From NCBI GenBank assembly GCA_905233545.1, contig CAJOEV010000001.1, positions 1 to 64,000 of the forward strand: a DNA stretch of 64,000 bases, read 5' to 3'. Below are positions 7,601-15,520 of the stretch, piece after piece (within the stretch, counting starts at the first letter, position 1; each line of letters starts with the position of its first letter). Made by a program: the position numbers and the translations under genes. The stretch is from an uncultured Eubacterium sp. GTDB lineage: Bacteria > Bacillota > Clostridia > Oscillospirales > Acutalibacteraceae. The notes below the pieces were generated by a model, which saw only the letters and a list, made by a program, of their open reading frames with translations, had not been told where the DNA came from and did no database searches.

Positions 7601-10373
7601 AAAAGAAAAGAATACATCTAACTCTATGCACGCGCATTCCTATAATGCTCAGAGCACTAACAGCAACAATTTCCCGTCAAGCCTCTATTCCGTAGAGTTT
7701 GTAGAAAACTGGGAGGGCTCCGGACGCACGATGATGATAGTTACCATCACAGGTATTCCTGATAACTTGCCATCAAGTTATACTAATGCAATAAACGGCT
7801 TCAATGTTTTCTATAAGATGAAGACGGCTATGTCGAATGTCATTGCAAACGGTACGACCCAGACGAACTATGTCTCCTTCACCGATACAACGGAGAACCA
7901 GACCGTTCCCGTTTCAAGGTACGGCTCAATTTCCAGTTTGGATCAGAAGGCAATTTCCTATTATCAGAGAATAAACGACGCATATAAAGAGTTTACAGCA
8001 TATGCCAGCGATGCAACGCATTGCAAATTGCCTTCCCAGTATGTTACAGGTTTCAGCAACTCGGTTAAGACCGAAGGCGTCTTTATGATGGAAGACAAGA
8101 CAGTGGGTCTTGACTCTGATTATTCCTATAACGTAACATTCACAGACGGCGAAAGTGAAGCCGGTAATATCGTTATCTATGATGTTATAGAGCACAGTTA
8201 TAACGGTTCAAACTGCGAATGGCAGGGTACTTTCCAATCTGTTAATGTTTCCGCTATACAGAATATGGAGGCAACAAACTCGACTTCAAGCAATCCGATC
8301 TACTGTGAGCCGAAGGTCTATTACCTTGTAAAGGACGGTGAGATCACTCCCGATGATTTGGATTTAATGGGTAACCCCGAAATCTGGAGTGCTACCGTGC
8401 CTTCCGACAAGTCCACAATCAAGGCGATTGCCATCGATTGCCGAACTGCTTCAAACGGCGGAGACTTCACCCTTCCGGCAAAAAGGGCACTTTCCTTCAA
8501 TGTTGCTATGCATTCGCCGGAAACAAGCGAAGAAAATGATATCATTACCTACAACGAGGCAGTTGTAAAGGGATTAGTAGGTGGCCAGCCGAACAGCAGT
8601 AGGGCTATCACCCGCCTGACGCTGCATTACGCCGATCCTTTAATCGGCAAGAAATCGTTCCCCGAGTCGGGAAAAGATGCTGATCACCGCGCTGGCGCAG
8701 TTAACGGCAGTACGATAGATTACAGTCTTGTTATCACCAACCCCGATAAGTATGTTCCAATCCGCAACATCGTAATCGAGGATCTGCTGGATTCAAAACT
8801 TAAGGTCAACAGTATCCCCAAGGTTAGCATGGGTGACGAAACTCCGGTATCTATCAACAGTGCCGCAGGTATCACCTATAGCATTGAGCCTCAGGAAAGC
8901 ACAGGTGATAAGTTTACCGCTACGATAAGCAAACTTGATCCTGGTGAAACGATGACTATAATCGTTCCTGCTACCGTGACTGATGCGCCTAACGGCTATA
9001 CTATTGACAACACGGCTTATATTACCTCTGCAAACAGCAGAAGTCTGAATGTAAAGAGTGATACCACCTATCACTTTGTTACAAATACGCAGGCAAAAAT
9101 CAAGAAAGTCAACGTGAACGGTGACGGACTTGCCGGAGCTTCACTACAGATACTCAGCAGTGACAAGTCTCAGGTGCTGATAGATAATATCACATCCACT
9201 ACCGATGTTGTGTCGGTTGACCTTGTTCCGGGAGACTATGTACTGCACGAAGTCAGCACCCCCAACGATGAATACTACAAACTCGCAGCGGATATTCCGT
9301 TTTCCATAGATGTTGAGGGTATCAACAAGGTGGGTAACAAGTCTGTAAGTTATATCGAGATGGTTGACGAGCCTGCTTATAAGATTGTATTCCACGTGAA
9401 CCAGCCGGGTCAGGACGACGAGATATTTAAGACCTATGGACCTGCCGATCTGGAATCAGGCAAGATTAAACACTTCTATGATATTCCGAGTTTTGCCGGT
9501 GATGAGTATATATTCGCGGGCTGGTACCATGCGGACGGCTACACAGATTCTTCAGAATCAGCAACAATAGCCGCAAACTTTGAGAGCGACACATATACCA
9601 AATCTGATGATCAGAACCCCGCAGATTATCATCTCTATGCTAAGTGGATTGAGGTTGGCAAGGTAACATCACAGGATGAAGAGGATACCCACGACTACGG
9701 CGACGCCGGTATTCGCGGCTTCGGTCTTATCGGAGTTGAAATCCGCGATCCCGGAATGAATGACCCCAACTACAACAGCAATGCAAACGACACAACACCC
9801 GGAGGTATGAGATTTATCACCTCGCTGAGTGAAGAATTGCTTTCTGCTGTTGACGGACTTTCCAATCAAAAAGCTGAATACGGTTATGTTGTTGCTACTG
9901 AGGAGAATATTAAAAAATTCACCAGTAACTATAAGGTATCTGACTCCACAAAATATAAACTTCAATTTAACGGCAGAAATGTAAACGGCGTTGATACCAC
10001 AGGTCTTAACGATAAGGGCGATAGATTTGAAACGGATGAATTTGACAACAAGGTTTTGGCACGAAAAGATCTCACCGCTGAAAACGATTTTATCTATGTA
10101 ACTAATGTTAACTGTACAAAAGGCACGGGCAGCATTAAGAATGACCATCGTAATTTCAGAGACTATCGACTTTATACGCTTATTGTAACCTACGAGGGCG
10201 ATGACGCCGATAAAAAGAACCAAAAGATTGATGCCAGAGCATACCTCCGCTATACCGACGCCAACGGCAAGGAACGCATATTCTACAATAATTATAAGAA
10301 GAATTTGTACTACGGCGGATGTCTGAGCAGTTTCAATCAGGCAAAATCACTGGCAATCCAGTCCGACTTCTAA
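1617..10373 (+). CDS. giant secreted surface protein with BspA-type LRRs and Listeria-Bacteroides repeats
   Basis: A 2918-aa protein with an N-terminal signal peptide (basic start, hydrophobic core to about residue 37). Residues about 90-620 carry BspA/DUF285-type leucine-rich repeats (LDLSSWDTTKC, LDISNLSF). About 714-1306 hold seven Listeria-Bacteroides repeats (GYEFLGWYA, YAQW). Then follow large unrecognised regions, a DUF11-like segment (about 2340-2485), a SpaA/Cna-B-like prealbumin fold (about 2490-2585), another Listeria-Bacteroides repeat, and a C-terminal domain of about 230 residues. I see no LPXTG motif, SLH domain, dockerin or C-terminal membrane helix, so how it is held at the surface is unclear. 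The role is probably adhesion or binding, inferred from domains. The start follows AAGGGG. The downstream secreted protein may be cotranscribed (50-bp gap). Confidence 0.85.
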   Translation: MIKLRLNKKISKRFMSVLLVVSILASFIVPFNIISSFAESNGEEAATGSHIYAFLNYIDMSKTSNKQNYNLELVFKNENVKDSNYFAGPYTDFADIEYVTTTYTFDSTGRPSKTWNYNQWTPTQTPAANRLPWRNDSNNGDYIRKVTFKDKIAPKSIAGWFSSLRYLVKFENFENLDVSQCENMAYAFWGMNTGTRGDDIMDGTDNLKNQYLKSLDLSSWDTTKCRNFDCFINSGYLETLDISNLSFAGLNDNVVNVGGYGTVQYDANGKRTSGYPSTTCAVKSVSCLVYNCARLQTIKLDGFDFADVEFMSSFMGSTGVSKIDLSKVKNDPIHITSSENMFANNNKLTEIIFGEEGNPFEIGTEPMYLGYPRNGGIDPFRPNDKNGNGNYYENGYKSNAVWLGGFLKECSMLSTVDLKYLCINGFGKKADGTSYPANSADYGKSGFDRNNANLGSGFRYQFNNFFASCSSLERIDNLKNLGFMSSYSGAWGTRMMFQDCKSLTEIDLSTYWANLGGPMQFTNCHSLKKLDLSNMGRAMVVTNYWYTSAYEIMSKGFQSYYDTDKTKPNIFEGCTELSEVTLSPYYYGAVPHANRNTSDTARPELTADQVLQYVPNNTYTSVAKDIPPVDPDALWVKIKDPEEGAFQLSDLKGNYYMNTDRDRNTALESNELYPVNGTPLTTLELFGDYKPHYAGTWVRASKVALISKGATPAMQTFDGAVGLEVNYNPDDIKDPVRPGYEFLGWYATDENGVEKNLAEQLAANKDDDPDNNEVITAWAYYAKWKEHKYNLVLNGNLGTTTIHNETTDKDETVDSFTAKENLPYSEYFELNNTMFTRSGYVLSGWNTRPNGSGDEYAANESVARLSTVDGATVTLYAQWHQPDLILHFDANYPGAPSMPDKNYTLATGEKTYYGDLAEASRNGYTFGGWFTAPEGGTKIEANMEINTQYDTLYAHWHENPIVTFNANGGYFETTTDSSTTVIRQYKYNQNYGVLPTPVNDNAVLRGWYTKDGTDGDWGNEITSAEDNGGTAIESASDKIATQTKTYYARWGYQPIFETNGGVYKTFGNYPIQDGDQYVVASDNYAEEHPESTIPTLPTFRDEDGFIGWYFKGTNITEYLKTHDTYTIDMSQGNVVEAYWDVKSVYEVTLHLDGGSLPTTYLGTKNGVDYYRIKVYAGNKIEELPVPTKAVGSTAYEFLGWYTKDGAGGDWGDKKDYTFVPADNCDLYARWAARDITVNFDAGEGTLYLPSDETIMVYNGGSVKYLPGANRSGGYVFGGWYSDLNDESTKLTMSTSIASDTTYHAKWISAESIYTEADDQLYKYTVKWDTSSNEYATNMGDNLIIAPTNGNAALSATVYVRFAFDKVEASKDNKELPVGSVKIKVPKYVFATKDGTKVGTNNIANGLSKTDTADCHFIYDDSDPDYYIITNNEVIDKDAAYNDQVFQIDYRLDPTNLRKMNGGYTDENGYYGGNYYTNTFPVTIQVDRNTNGDLTDSLDADYQKELSLEVHTKVSASTSKTRSTVYFEWQESWGSAPQDANQYFYVVWDLIASFDNRNSQQFKFSWSEDTVHDGSVVKMTYGSGYSSTNYMGPGTYHTTVVTKHPRKTTDSGWKTVYNEAVLNIETLSGYEQQIRVSREDGVYLIPSGPGRLFEKKIYGYDEGADRIKSGGTESILSRSGVDNLKYEIEYIEYSNSDSEKVWHPTSKTYSVAERDIEISDGAKGHGDVVMSSVSGNDRYNWNCSSNVALSDADYSFTNLDIYLTEYDAIQVNGEWSEPYEHSAIRDYGDVEIWIRGENENDFRLFRTLTAADFNAPDEENNEKADYGAALASNVTLPERTAGYKIVHKSSFYSTKMTVCPTLFLRSTNKVYSFVQDNMLKNVNTLIKNNAVLSVDGDTLDSKRLDQGGAQICSYELKTDESYLYVTKKCAEDKTDSSGNDYYYVDSQAGTQEFPVLISAWGINRAGSTKLMQSGVFYDLLPYNFTVDKSTIFVQGRKEKNTSNSMHAHSYNAQSTNSNNFPSSLYSVEFVENWEGSGRTMMIVTITGIPDNLPSSYTNAINGFNVFYKMKTAMSNVIANGTTQTNYVSFTDTTENQTVPVSRYGSISSLDQKAISYYQRINDAYKEFTAYASDATHCKLPSQYVTGFSNSVKTEGVFMMEDKTVGLDSDYSYNVTFTDGESEAGNIVIYDVIEHSYNGSNCEWQGTFQSVNVSAIQNMEATNSTSSNPIYCEPKVYYLVKDGEITPDDLDLMGNPEIWSATVPSDKSTIKAIAIDCRTASNGGDFTLPAKRALSFNVAMHSPETSEENDIITYNEAVVKGLVGGQPNSSRAITRLTLHYADPLIGKKSFPESGKDADHRAGAVNGSTIDYSLVITNPDKYVPIRNIVIEDLLDSKLKVNSIPKVSMGDETPVSINSAAGITYSIEPQESTGDKFTATISKLDPGETMTIIVPATVTDAPNGYTIDNTAYITSANSRSLNVKSDTTYHFVTNTQAKIKKVNVNGDGLAGASLQILSSDKSQVLIDNITSTTDVVSVDLVPGDYVLHEVSTPNDEYYKLAADIPFSIDVEGINKVGNKSVSYIEMVDEPAYKIVFHVNQPGQDDEIFKTYGPADLESGKIKHFYDIPSFAGDEYIFAGWYHADGYTDSSESATIAANFESDTYTKSDDQNPADYHLYAKWIEVGKVTSQDEEDTHDYGDAGIRGFGLIGVEIRDPGMNDPNYNSNANDTTPGGMRFITSLSEELLSAVDGLSNQKAEYGYVVATEENIKKFTSNYKVSDSTKYKLQFNGRNVNGVDTTGLNDKGDRFETDEFDNKVLARKDLTAENDFIYVTNVNCTKGTGSIKNDHRNFRDYRLYTLIVTYEGDDADKKNQKIDARAYLRYTDANGKERIFYNNYKKNLYYGGCLSSFNQAKSLAIQSDF

Positions 10374-10423
10374 CTTAGCGGATAAAGAACGAAAACAGAA
10401 AACACAGAAAGAGAGGAATTAGA

Positions 10424-12190
10424 ATGAAAAGATTTTTAAAAAATACGCTTGCTCTCTTTCTGTGCGTACTGATGCTTTTTGGCGCGTTCACTATTACAGC
10501 GAGCGCGAAAACCATAGGCGAGTATGAGCAGGGCGACCTCGTGACCTTCGGCTGGTATCCGCAGACAAGGGTCACGAATAGCGCCATAGTCAACAAACTT
10601 AATGTTCAGTCTGCCAAGTGGAATTCATACGGCTACTATACGGGCACGGGCAGCAATACTGACGGAAATATGTTCCCATCAGATTATATGGAATATACTG
10701 ATGTGAGAGTTGACGGAAAAATGTACCGCGGTGTGCGTTTCTCGCAGTACCGCCCGTTCAATACGGGATTATTTTCTTCCGAAAACAATACCTTTCAGGA
10801 TGAAAACGGCTACAATCAACAGAACAACACGTACTGGTTTGAGTGGGAAGAACTGCAGTGGCGCGTGTTGGATACGGCATCGGGTCTTGTGATGTGCGAG
10901 ACTATCATCGACAGCCAGCCTTATAACAGTTTTCTGTACTACGGCATAGGCGCAAACGATGAAGAAGCATACTGGGGCGATGCAAACAAGGCACACTATG
11001 CAAATAACTATGAAAAAAGTTCTGTTCGTCAGTGGCTGAACAACGGCTTCTATAATACGGCTTTCTCGTCTTTGCAGCGGGAACTGATTGTTTCAACCGA
11101 GCTTGATAACAGTGCGTACAGCACGTCCTATTCAGTATACGACAGCGCTACCACAACCGATAAGATTTACTTGCTTTCCTACAGCGACGTAACGAATACT
11201 GCATACGGATTTGATTCTGAAATATATTCGTACGATACCGCGAGGCAGGCGCAGGGCAGTGACTATGCGAAGTGTCAGGGCTTGTACGTTGATGCAACGG
11301 ACGGATATTCCCGTTGGTGGCAGCGCACTGCAGGCGACCGTTCCCACTTTGCGCGCTATATCGATTACGACGGCGTTATCAACGATGATCGAACAGGTAC
11401 GGGTAACACAACCATCGGTGTTCGTCCCGCTTTAAATCTGGATTTAACATCCGATATTATTCAATCCGATGTGAGCGAGATTGGCATAATCGAGGCGCCG
11501 CACGAGCATTCATATAAGAAGGTTGTCACAGCCGCCACTGCTACCAAATGCGGATATACCACCCACACTTGTTCGGATTGCGGCGATAGTTTTATCGATT
11601 CCTACACCGCTCCCACCGGCAAAATCAGCGGCTTTAAGTGCAAAGCGAGAACGGCAGATTCCGAAACACTTATTTGGAATAAGGTGAGCACATCTACCGG
11701 CTACCAGGTGCAGATTTCCACTAAGGATGGAAAGAAATGGAATAAGACGGTAACGATTAAATCTAATAAGACCGTAACGACTACCTTCAAGAGCCTTGCG
11801 GCAGGTAATGCTTATAAGTTCCGTGCACGCTTTTATGTCAAAGCAGGGGATGGAAAAACCTATTACAGCCCGTGGAGCCAGGCGTACAGTTCGCCAACAT
11901 TACCGAATGGCACAAGCATTACCAAACTCACGTCAGCGAAAAAGGCATTTACCGCACAGTGGAAGCAGAACAAGACGGTTACAGGATATCAGCTTGAGTA
12001 TTCAACAAGCAGCAAATTCAAAAATGCTAAAACCGTAACTTTTAAGAAGAATAAAACGCTGAAAACAACTGTTAAGAAGCTTAAGGCAAATAAAAAGTAC
12101 TATGTGAGAATCAGAACTTATAAAACCATAAGCGGCGTAAAATACTATTCATCTTGGTCAAAAGCAAAAACAGTTAAAGCTAAAAAGTAG
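10424..12190 (+). CDS. secreted DUF6273 protein with two Fn3-like domains
   Basis: 588 aa. A signal peptide ends near residue 28 (TASAK). Residues about 30-345 match the DUF6273 pattern: a short GDLVTFGWYPQ opening, WRVLDTASGLVMCE, SSVRQWLN, and a WWQRTAG ... IGVRPALNLDL ending. A short Cys-pair segment (CGYTTHTCSDCGDSF) follows, then two fibronectin type III-like domains (about 405-495 and 500-585) with repeated GYQ and YY[S]xWS motifs. Gene order suggests cotranscription with the upstream surface giant, after GAGAGGAA. Binding partner unknown. The Lys-rich C-terminus could bind wall polymers, but that is inference. Confidence 0.8.
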   Translation: MKRFLKNTLALFLCVLMLFGAFTITASAKTIGEYEQGDLVTFGWYPQTRVTNSAIVNKLNVQSAKWNSYGYYTGTGSNTDGNMFPSDYMEYTDVRVDGKMYRGVRFSQYRPFNTGLFSSENNTFQDENGYNQQNNTYWFEWEELQWRVLDTASGLVMCETIIDSQPYNSFLYYGIGANDEEAYWGDANKAHYANNYEKSSVRQWLNNGFYNTAFSSLQRELIVSTELDNSAYSTSYSVYDSATTTDKIYLLSYSDVTNTAYGFDSEIYSYDTARQAQGSDYAKCQGLYVDATDGYSRWWQRTAGDRSHFARYIDYDGVINDDRTGTGNTTIGVRPALNLDLTSDIIQSDVSEIGIIEAPHEHSYKKVVTAATATKCGYTTHTCSDCGDSFIDSYTAPTGKISGFKCKARTADSETLIWNKVSTSTGYQVQISTKDGKKWNKTVTIKSNKTVTTTFKSLAAGNAYKFRARFYVKAGDGKTYYSPWSQAYSSPTLPNGTSITKLTSAKKAFTAQWKQNKTVTGYQLEYSTSSKFKNAKTVTFKKNKTLKTTVKKLKANKKYYVRIRTYKTISGVKYYSSWSKAKTVKAKK

Positions 12191-12220
12191 CCGTAGTTCA
12201 ATATTATTCATTGAAAAGTA

Positions 12221-12249
12221 TTGACAGATATTTTAAATACTGATATAAT
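12221..12249 (+). promoter_or_regulatory. consensus sigma-A promoter
   Basis: A perfect TTGACA and a perfect TATAAT are separated by exactly 17 bp, one of the strongest promoters visible. The inferred start is about 12257. The only downstream frame before a terminator is the 56-codon gene at 12310. Confidence 0.8.
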
Positions 12250-12309
12250 GTAATGCATATATGTATAAAATAATCAGTAGTAAACTGAAACGAGGGGGGA
12301 TGATTAACT

Positions 12310-12480
12310 TTGCAGAAATATTTTGAACCCGAATTTAATATTTTCAAGGTTATCACACCCGATGTAATTACCACTTCCGGCGTAGGTCCTGAGCCGAGTG
12401 ATCCCGATATTCCCCTCCGTTCCGAAAGGGACAACGCATATCTCTCCTTCGGAGATATAAGCGGCTCGATTTCTTTTTAG
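12310..12480 (+). CDS. 56-aa peptide with a PE-F-ITTSG motif
   Basis: A TTG start lies 10 nt after a strong GAGGGGGG ribosome site, and the frame ends at TAG 12480. The protein begins MQKYFEPEFNIFKV, continues DVITTSGVGPEPSDPD, and is acidic in the second half. It resembles the many small Clostridia peptides with a YxxPE, a short hydrophobic stretch, then D(V/I)ITTS; the function of these is not known to me. An ATG at 12300 gives only eight codons. A consensus promoter upstream and a terminator downstream make a self-contained, highly expressed unit. Confidence 0.6.
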   Translation: MQKYFEPEFNIFKVITPDVITTSGVGPEPSDPDIPLRSERDNAYLSFGDISGSISF

Positions 12481-12506
12481 AAAACTTATTGCATCAGGTA
12501 AATAGC

Positions 12507-12555
12507 AAAAAAAGAACACCATTTTTGAAATGATTTCAAAATGGTGTTTTTTTTA
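12507..12555. terminator. bidirectional terminator
   Basis: The stem AACACCATTTT/AAAATGGTGTT is flanked by A and T runs. It ends the 56-aa peptide gene and, from the other side, the ECF gene. Confidence 0.85.
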
Positions 12556-13296
12556 TAACGTTGTTACTGATTCTTGTTCAGAGTCTTTTTTATTCAGTCT
12601 TGACAAGCCGCACTGTATTACTGCAGCAAGCGGTGTAATAAGTAAAAGCTTCACAAAAGTCATGGGCAGATTAATCAGAATTACGCCCTGCCATATATGG
12701 CTGATATGCGGTATCAGACTGCCAAGTGCACGCGGCAGGTGAGTGCGAACAGCATCGAGCGAATCCGTATAACTTTGCAGTATTCTCTCTGAAGTGAACG
12801 AGCCGGGAAATTTATTCACCAGAATAGGATAAAGGTGAAAGCTCGTTACAAAAAACTGCACCGCTAACGCACACACGATCCCCAAAAGGGAGCAAACCGT
12901 CATTGCCTTTATCGACAAAGTATTGCTGCTGCCTTTTACTTTTTTACACAATGCACCTGTCACAATCAAATAGATGGTTTCGATTAAAAAATTTGTAAAA
13001 TCGATTATTGCGAACTGATTATAAACAGCCGTATGAATGACATTTTTGAGCAAGCATACTGCCACGCCGTAAATCGGTCCGTAAACAAAGCTGATAATAG
13101 TTTCGGGTAATGCTGAAAACTCGACGGAAAACATATTTGAAATCAGCGGAAGCTTAATGCGAAAGCAGAACAACAAAAACGATACTGCGGTAAAGAGAAG
13201 CATTACAGTTGTTCGGATAAAATACTTTTTTCGCTTTTGCTTCGGACTGAGCGGAATATCGTCAAGCTCGAGTATGTAAGGTCTTTGATTCTCCAT
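12553..13296 (-). CDS. ECF transporter S-component, RibU-like
   Basis: 247 aa with five to six hydrophobic segments. After the first helix comes FSVEFSALPETIISFVYGP, then GVAVCLLKNVIH, matching the RibU pattern in which the S-component faces the membrane with a (D/E)x2-4LP and a GPxxGxxxxxxKN motif. Such proteins bind a vitamin and work with shared EcfA/EcfT energising subunits, which are not in the window. Substrate (riboflavin by similarity) is inferred. The N-terminus is longer and more basic than usual. It is transcribed alone, away from the peptide gene. No FMN riboswitch is recognisable upstream. Confidence 0.7.
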   Translation of the reverse strand: MENQRPYILELDDIPLSPKQKRKKYFIRTTVMLLFTAVSFLLFCFRIKLPLISNMFSVEFSALPETIISFVYGPIYGVAVCLLKNVIHTAVYNQFAIIDFTNFLIETIYLIVTGALCKKVKGSSNTLSIKAMTVCSLLGIVCALAVQFFVTSFHLYPILVNKFPGSFTSERILQSYTDSLDAVRTHLPRALGSLIPHISHIWQGVILINLPMTFVKLLLITPLAAVIQCGLSRLNKKDSEQESVTTL

Positions 13297-13922
13297 ATAA
13301 AAAGTATAGTATTTAAATCTATTTCTGTCAACACCATTTTATCCTATCACTTGAAAATATTTGTAGCGTTACAATAGATGTGACAACGAAAAGTAAAAAA
13401 GAGTATAGAAAAAAGCGAATAGAATTAAAATATAATTATAAAATAATTTTGTAACGACTTATTTATTTTATTAATATATAATAATGAAAAGGCATAGTAA
13501 CCGGTGTTCTTGAATCCGGCGCAAGTCGGCTATCCGAGAATCAGCAGGTCTGCGCTTCTGAGTGTTTGCAAGGGCTTTGGGACTTCGTGATTGATTTTTT
13601 GAGCATAAATTGCCTTTGCAGAATTATTGGCGAATTTTGAAAAACCGCACGGTTAAGCCATTTTTGCGTTTTGCGTTTGCGAAAAACGCAAGAATTTTCG
13701 CCTGTAGTTTGAAAACTTCTTTTGAATAATTTTTCGAAATCAAAAAAGAAAAAGACAGATTTTTGAGCAGTTTTTGACCTGCTGATTTTTTCGAATTTAT
13801 GCCAATATTTTAATGACTTTTATCAAACATAAAACAATAATTAAAGCCGCCGAAGGTGAAACTTCGACGGCTTGTTTTGTTCTGTAAAAGTGCGAAAAAC
13901 CGCTATTTCTAGCGGTTTTTCG
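13297..13922. other. 626-bp gene-free end of island A
   Basis: No supportable gene. It contains a possible folded stretch near 13500-13540 (CCGG ... CCGGCGCAAGTCGGC) of no recognised RNA class. It also has an inverted and a direct copy of the tRNA-Thr core 12-mer (13539-13550 and 13776-13787) and a hairpin GCCGCCGAAG/CTTCGACGGC (13845-13874). The tRNA-Tyr terminator closes the region. Confidence 0.5.
13892..13922 (-). terminator. terminator after tRNA-Tyr copy 2
   Basis: The stem CGAAAAACCGCT/AGCGGTTTTTCG directly adjoins the CCA end of the tRNA-Tyr on the minus strand. Confidence 0.75.
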
Positions 13923-14007
13923 TGGTGGGCAGAGGTGGATTCGAACCACCGAAGTCGTTGACGTCAGATTTACAGTCTGATCCCTTTGGCCGCTCGGGAA
14001 TCTGCCC
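13923..14007 (-). tRNA. tRNA-Tyr(GTA), copy 2
   Basis: An 85-nt class II tRNA with anticodon GTA, long variable arm, GGGCAGA/TCTGCCC acceptor stem and encoded CCA. It lies 27 bp from the truncated tRNA-Thr at 14035. The gap contains a small hairpin (GAGCGAC/GTCGCTC) absent from copy 3. Confidence 0.92.
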
Positions 14008-14034
14008 AAGTATTGGAGCGACTATCGTCGCTCG

Positions 14035-14081
14035 TGGAGCTGGTGAACGGACTCGAACCCCTGACCTGCTGATTACAAATC
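14035..14081 (-). pseudogene. tRNA-Thr(TGT) 3'-part, att-like copy 2
   Basis: Forty-seven bases are identical to 22259-22305 of the intact tRNA-Thr. Identity breaks just past the anticodon, leaving no D arm or 5' acceptor strand. It marks the junction between the two tandem islands. Confidence 0.85.
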
Positions 14082-14407
14082 TGGGAAGTGTAAATTAGCA
14101 GATTTTCAAACGCCCTATTCAAGCCGTTTTTCGGCGTTTTACAAGAAATTATCAAGCCTTAAAAGTAAAATCAGCAGGTCAAGCCGTTATTTAGCAACGC
14201 TTTGCAACAGATTTTATGTTATTTTATAGTCGCTTTTAATTCATAAGTGGTCAATAAGTGGTCAGATAAGTGGTCAAAAATCTTAATTTGTTTTTCAAAA
14301 GAAACACCAAATTCTTATCTGAATAATACAGTACAAATAACGACACTCATATAGAGTTATTATTGTAAAAAGGCTTTGAATATGTTAATATATCATAAGG
14401 TGATTAA
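14082..14407. other. left end of island B, gene-free
   Basis: Holds an inverted core 12-mer (14169-14180), three arm-type repeats and, near 14366-14394, a promoter-like TTGTAA-17-TAATAT for the tcmP gene. No other gene is seen. Confidence 0.5.
14243..14276 (+). repeat. three tandem arm-type repeats (left)
   Basis: ATAAGTGGTCA at 14243, 14254 and 14266, with start-to-start steps of 11 and 12 bp. The triplet at the other end (21943) has steps of 12 and 11. Confidence 0.65.
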
Positions 14408-15511
14408 ATGAAGAACAAATATAACTTTGACACGGCTAAGCCACATTCAATCAAAAAGTTTGAAATGATTAGTAGTTATACTGATGCTTGGGCCAGAAAG
14501 ATACTTGGATTCCAAAAATCCGAGGGCTTAGTATATATTGATTGCATGTCAAACTGTGGATACTATTTAGATGACGATTCTAACATGGTGGAAGGTACAG
14601 CAATTAAAGTAGTTAAAGCATTAGAAAAGCTTTCTGAGAATTATCCGCAAAAAACCATAGACATCTATTTTAACGACTATGAACAGTGGAAAGTTGATTA
14701 CTTGAAAGCGGCAATCAACTCATTAGGTGTAAAAAAGGTAGAGATTCATTATTCAAACTTGGACAGTAGTGAATTCTTGAATTCGTTGAGTCTTAAGACT
14801 TTTAGCAATAAGAGCACCTTGCTAATTTATGATCCATTTAAAGCAGCCATTGACTGGGATGCTTTGCAACCATATTTAAATGGGTGGTGTGAGGTGATTA
14901 TTAACCATATGATTCACGATACTACCAGAGGAGCCAAGCAAGCTAAAAAGCAGGAAGTTATTGATCGATATGAACAAACATATAAGTGCAGTATAAATGA
15001 AATATTAAACATTTGTACTGATCGGGATAAGCTTGACAGTATTGTTATTGATATCATTGAAAAATCGGTTTCTAACAATCCGAGAGAACACTATATAGCT
15101 TCATTTCCCTTTTACAACAGAACTAAAGGACTGGTTTATAATCTCTTAATGTGCACTAGTAACATTGAGGGAATGAAACTTTATAAAAAAGTTGCTTGGA
15201 AGAACTTTGGGAATAGATCTTCAACAAAAAAAGATTTTGTTAATACTCAATTGCAGTTTTCTTTTGATGATGGGTCTATCGAAATGGAAACGGATGAACA
15301 TTGTTATAATATCACCGATATCGCTATGTATGTTTATAATAAATATCATACATCTGGAAAGGTGTTGTTAGATATTGTTTATTATGATCTTGACAGGCAT
15401 CCGATTTTCCCTACAGATGGATATAAAAATGACATCAAAAATGAATTGAAAAGCCTCTACGGAGTTTCTTTTCAGCACATTAACGGGAAACAATATGTTT
15501 TATTTAAGTGA
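14408..15511 (+). CDS. tcmP: three-Cys-motif partner protein TcmP
   Basis: 367 aa. It opens with HSIKKFEMISSYTDAWARKI, then has a methyltransferase-like Rossmann start (GLVYIDCMSNCGYY, residues about 38-51), a second-strand acidic position (IYFNDYEQ) and a later LLIYDPF strand. This order fits TcmP (TIGR04474), a family named for its frequent neighbour with three conserved cysteines, which is indeed the next gene (10-bp gap). The usual FAGPG glycine-rich loop is replaced by CMSNCG, so it is a divergent member. Enzymatic activity is unproven; SAM binding is inference. The start follows AAGGTG. First gene of the island operon. Confidence 0.75.
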   Translation: MKNKYNFDTAKPHSIKKFEMISSYTDAWARKILGFQKSEGLVYIDCMSNCGYYLDDDSNMVEGTAIKVVKALEKLSENYPQKTIDIYFNDYEQWKVDYLKAAINSLGVKKVEIHYSNLDSSEFLNSLSLKTFSNKSTLLIYDPFKAAIDWDALQPYLNGWCEVIINHMIHDTTRGAKQAKKQEVIDRYEQTYKCSINEILNICTDRDKLDSIVIDIIEKSVSNNPREHYIASFPFYNRTKGLVYNLLMCTSNIEGMKLYKKVAWKNFGNRSSTKKDFVNTQLQFSFDDGSIEMETDEHCYNITDIAMYVYNKYHTSGKVLLDIVYYDLDRHPIFPTDGYKNDIKNELKSLYGVSFQHINGKQYVLFK

Positions 15512-15520
15512 GGAAATATA

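Larger units (their letters stand above)
1029..14081. mobile_element. putative tRNA-Thr island A (surface-protein cargo)
   Basis: This interval lies between two direct copies of the tRNA-Thr 3' part (981-1028 and 14035-14081), each next to a tRNA-Tyr gene. Its left end carries two ATAAGTGGTCA repeats. Cargo is the giant surface protein, a DUF6273/Fn3 protein, a 56-aa peptide and an ECF S-component. No integrase, relaxase or replication gene is present. It may be a genomic island moved by an integrase supplied from elsewhere, or an old island that has lost its mobility genes. Exact edges are inferred from the repeats. Confidence 0.45.

Noticed and set aside
9000-10373. LPXTG-type or dockerin anchor at the end of the giant protein
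   Set aside because: No LPXTG, hydrophobic end segment or duplicated Ca-binding loop is seen in the last 100 residues.
13297-13500. FMN riboswitch before the RibU-like gene
   Set aside because: The leader has none of the conserved RFN helices that I can recognise. The region is AT-rich and short of pairing.
13500-13560. Possible riboswitch (B12-like GGTG ... GCGC wording) in island A end
   Set aside because: No conserved B12 box, no gene in proper orientation close by, and the only nearby gene (ECF) runs away from it.
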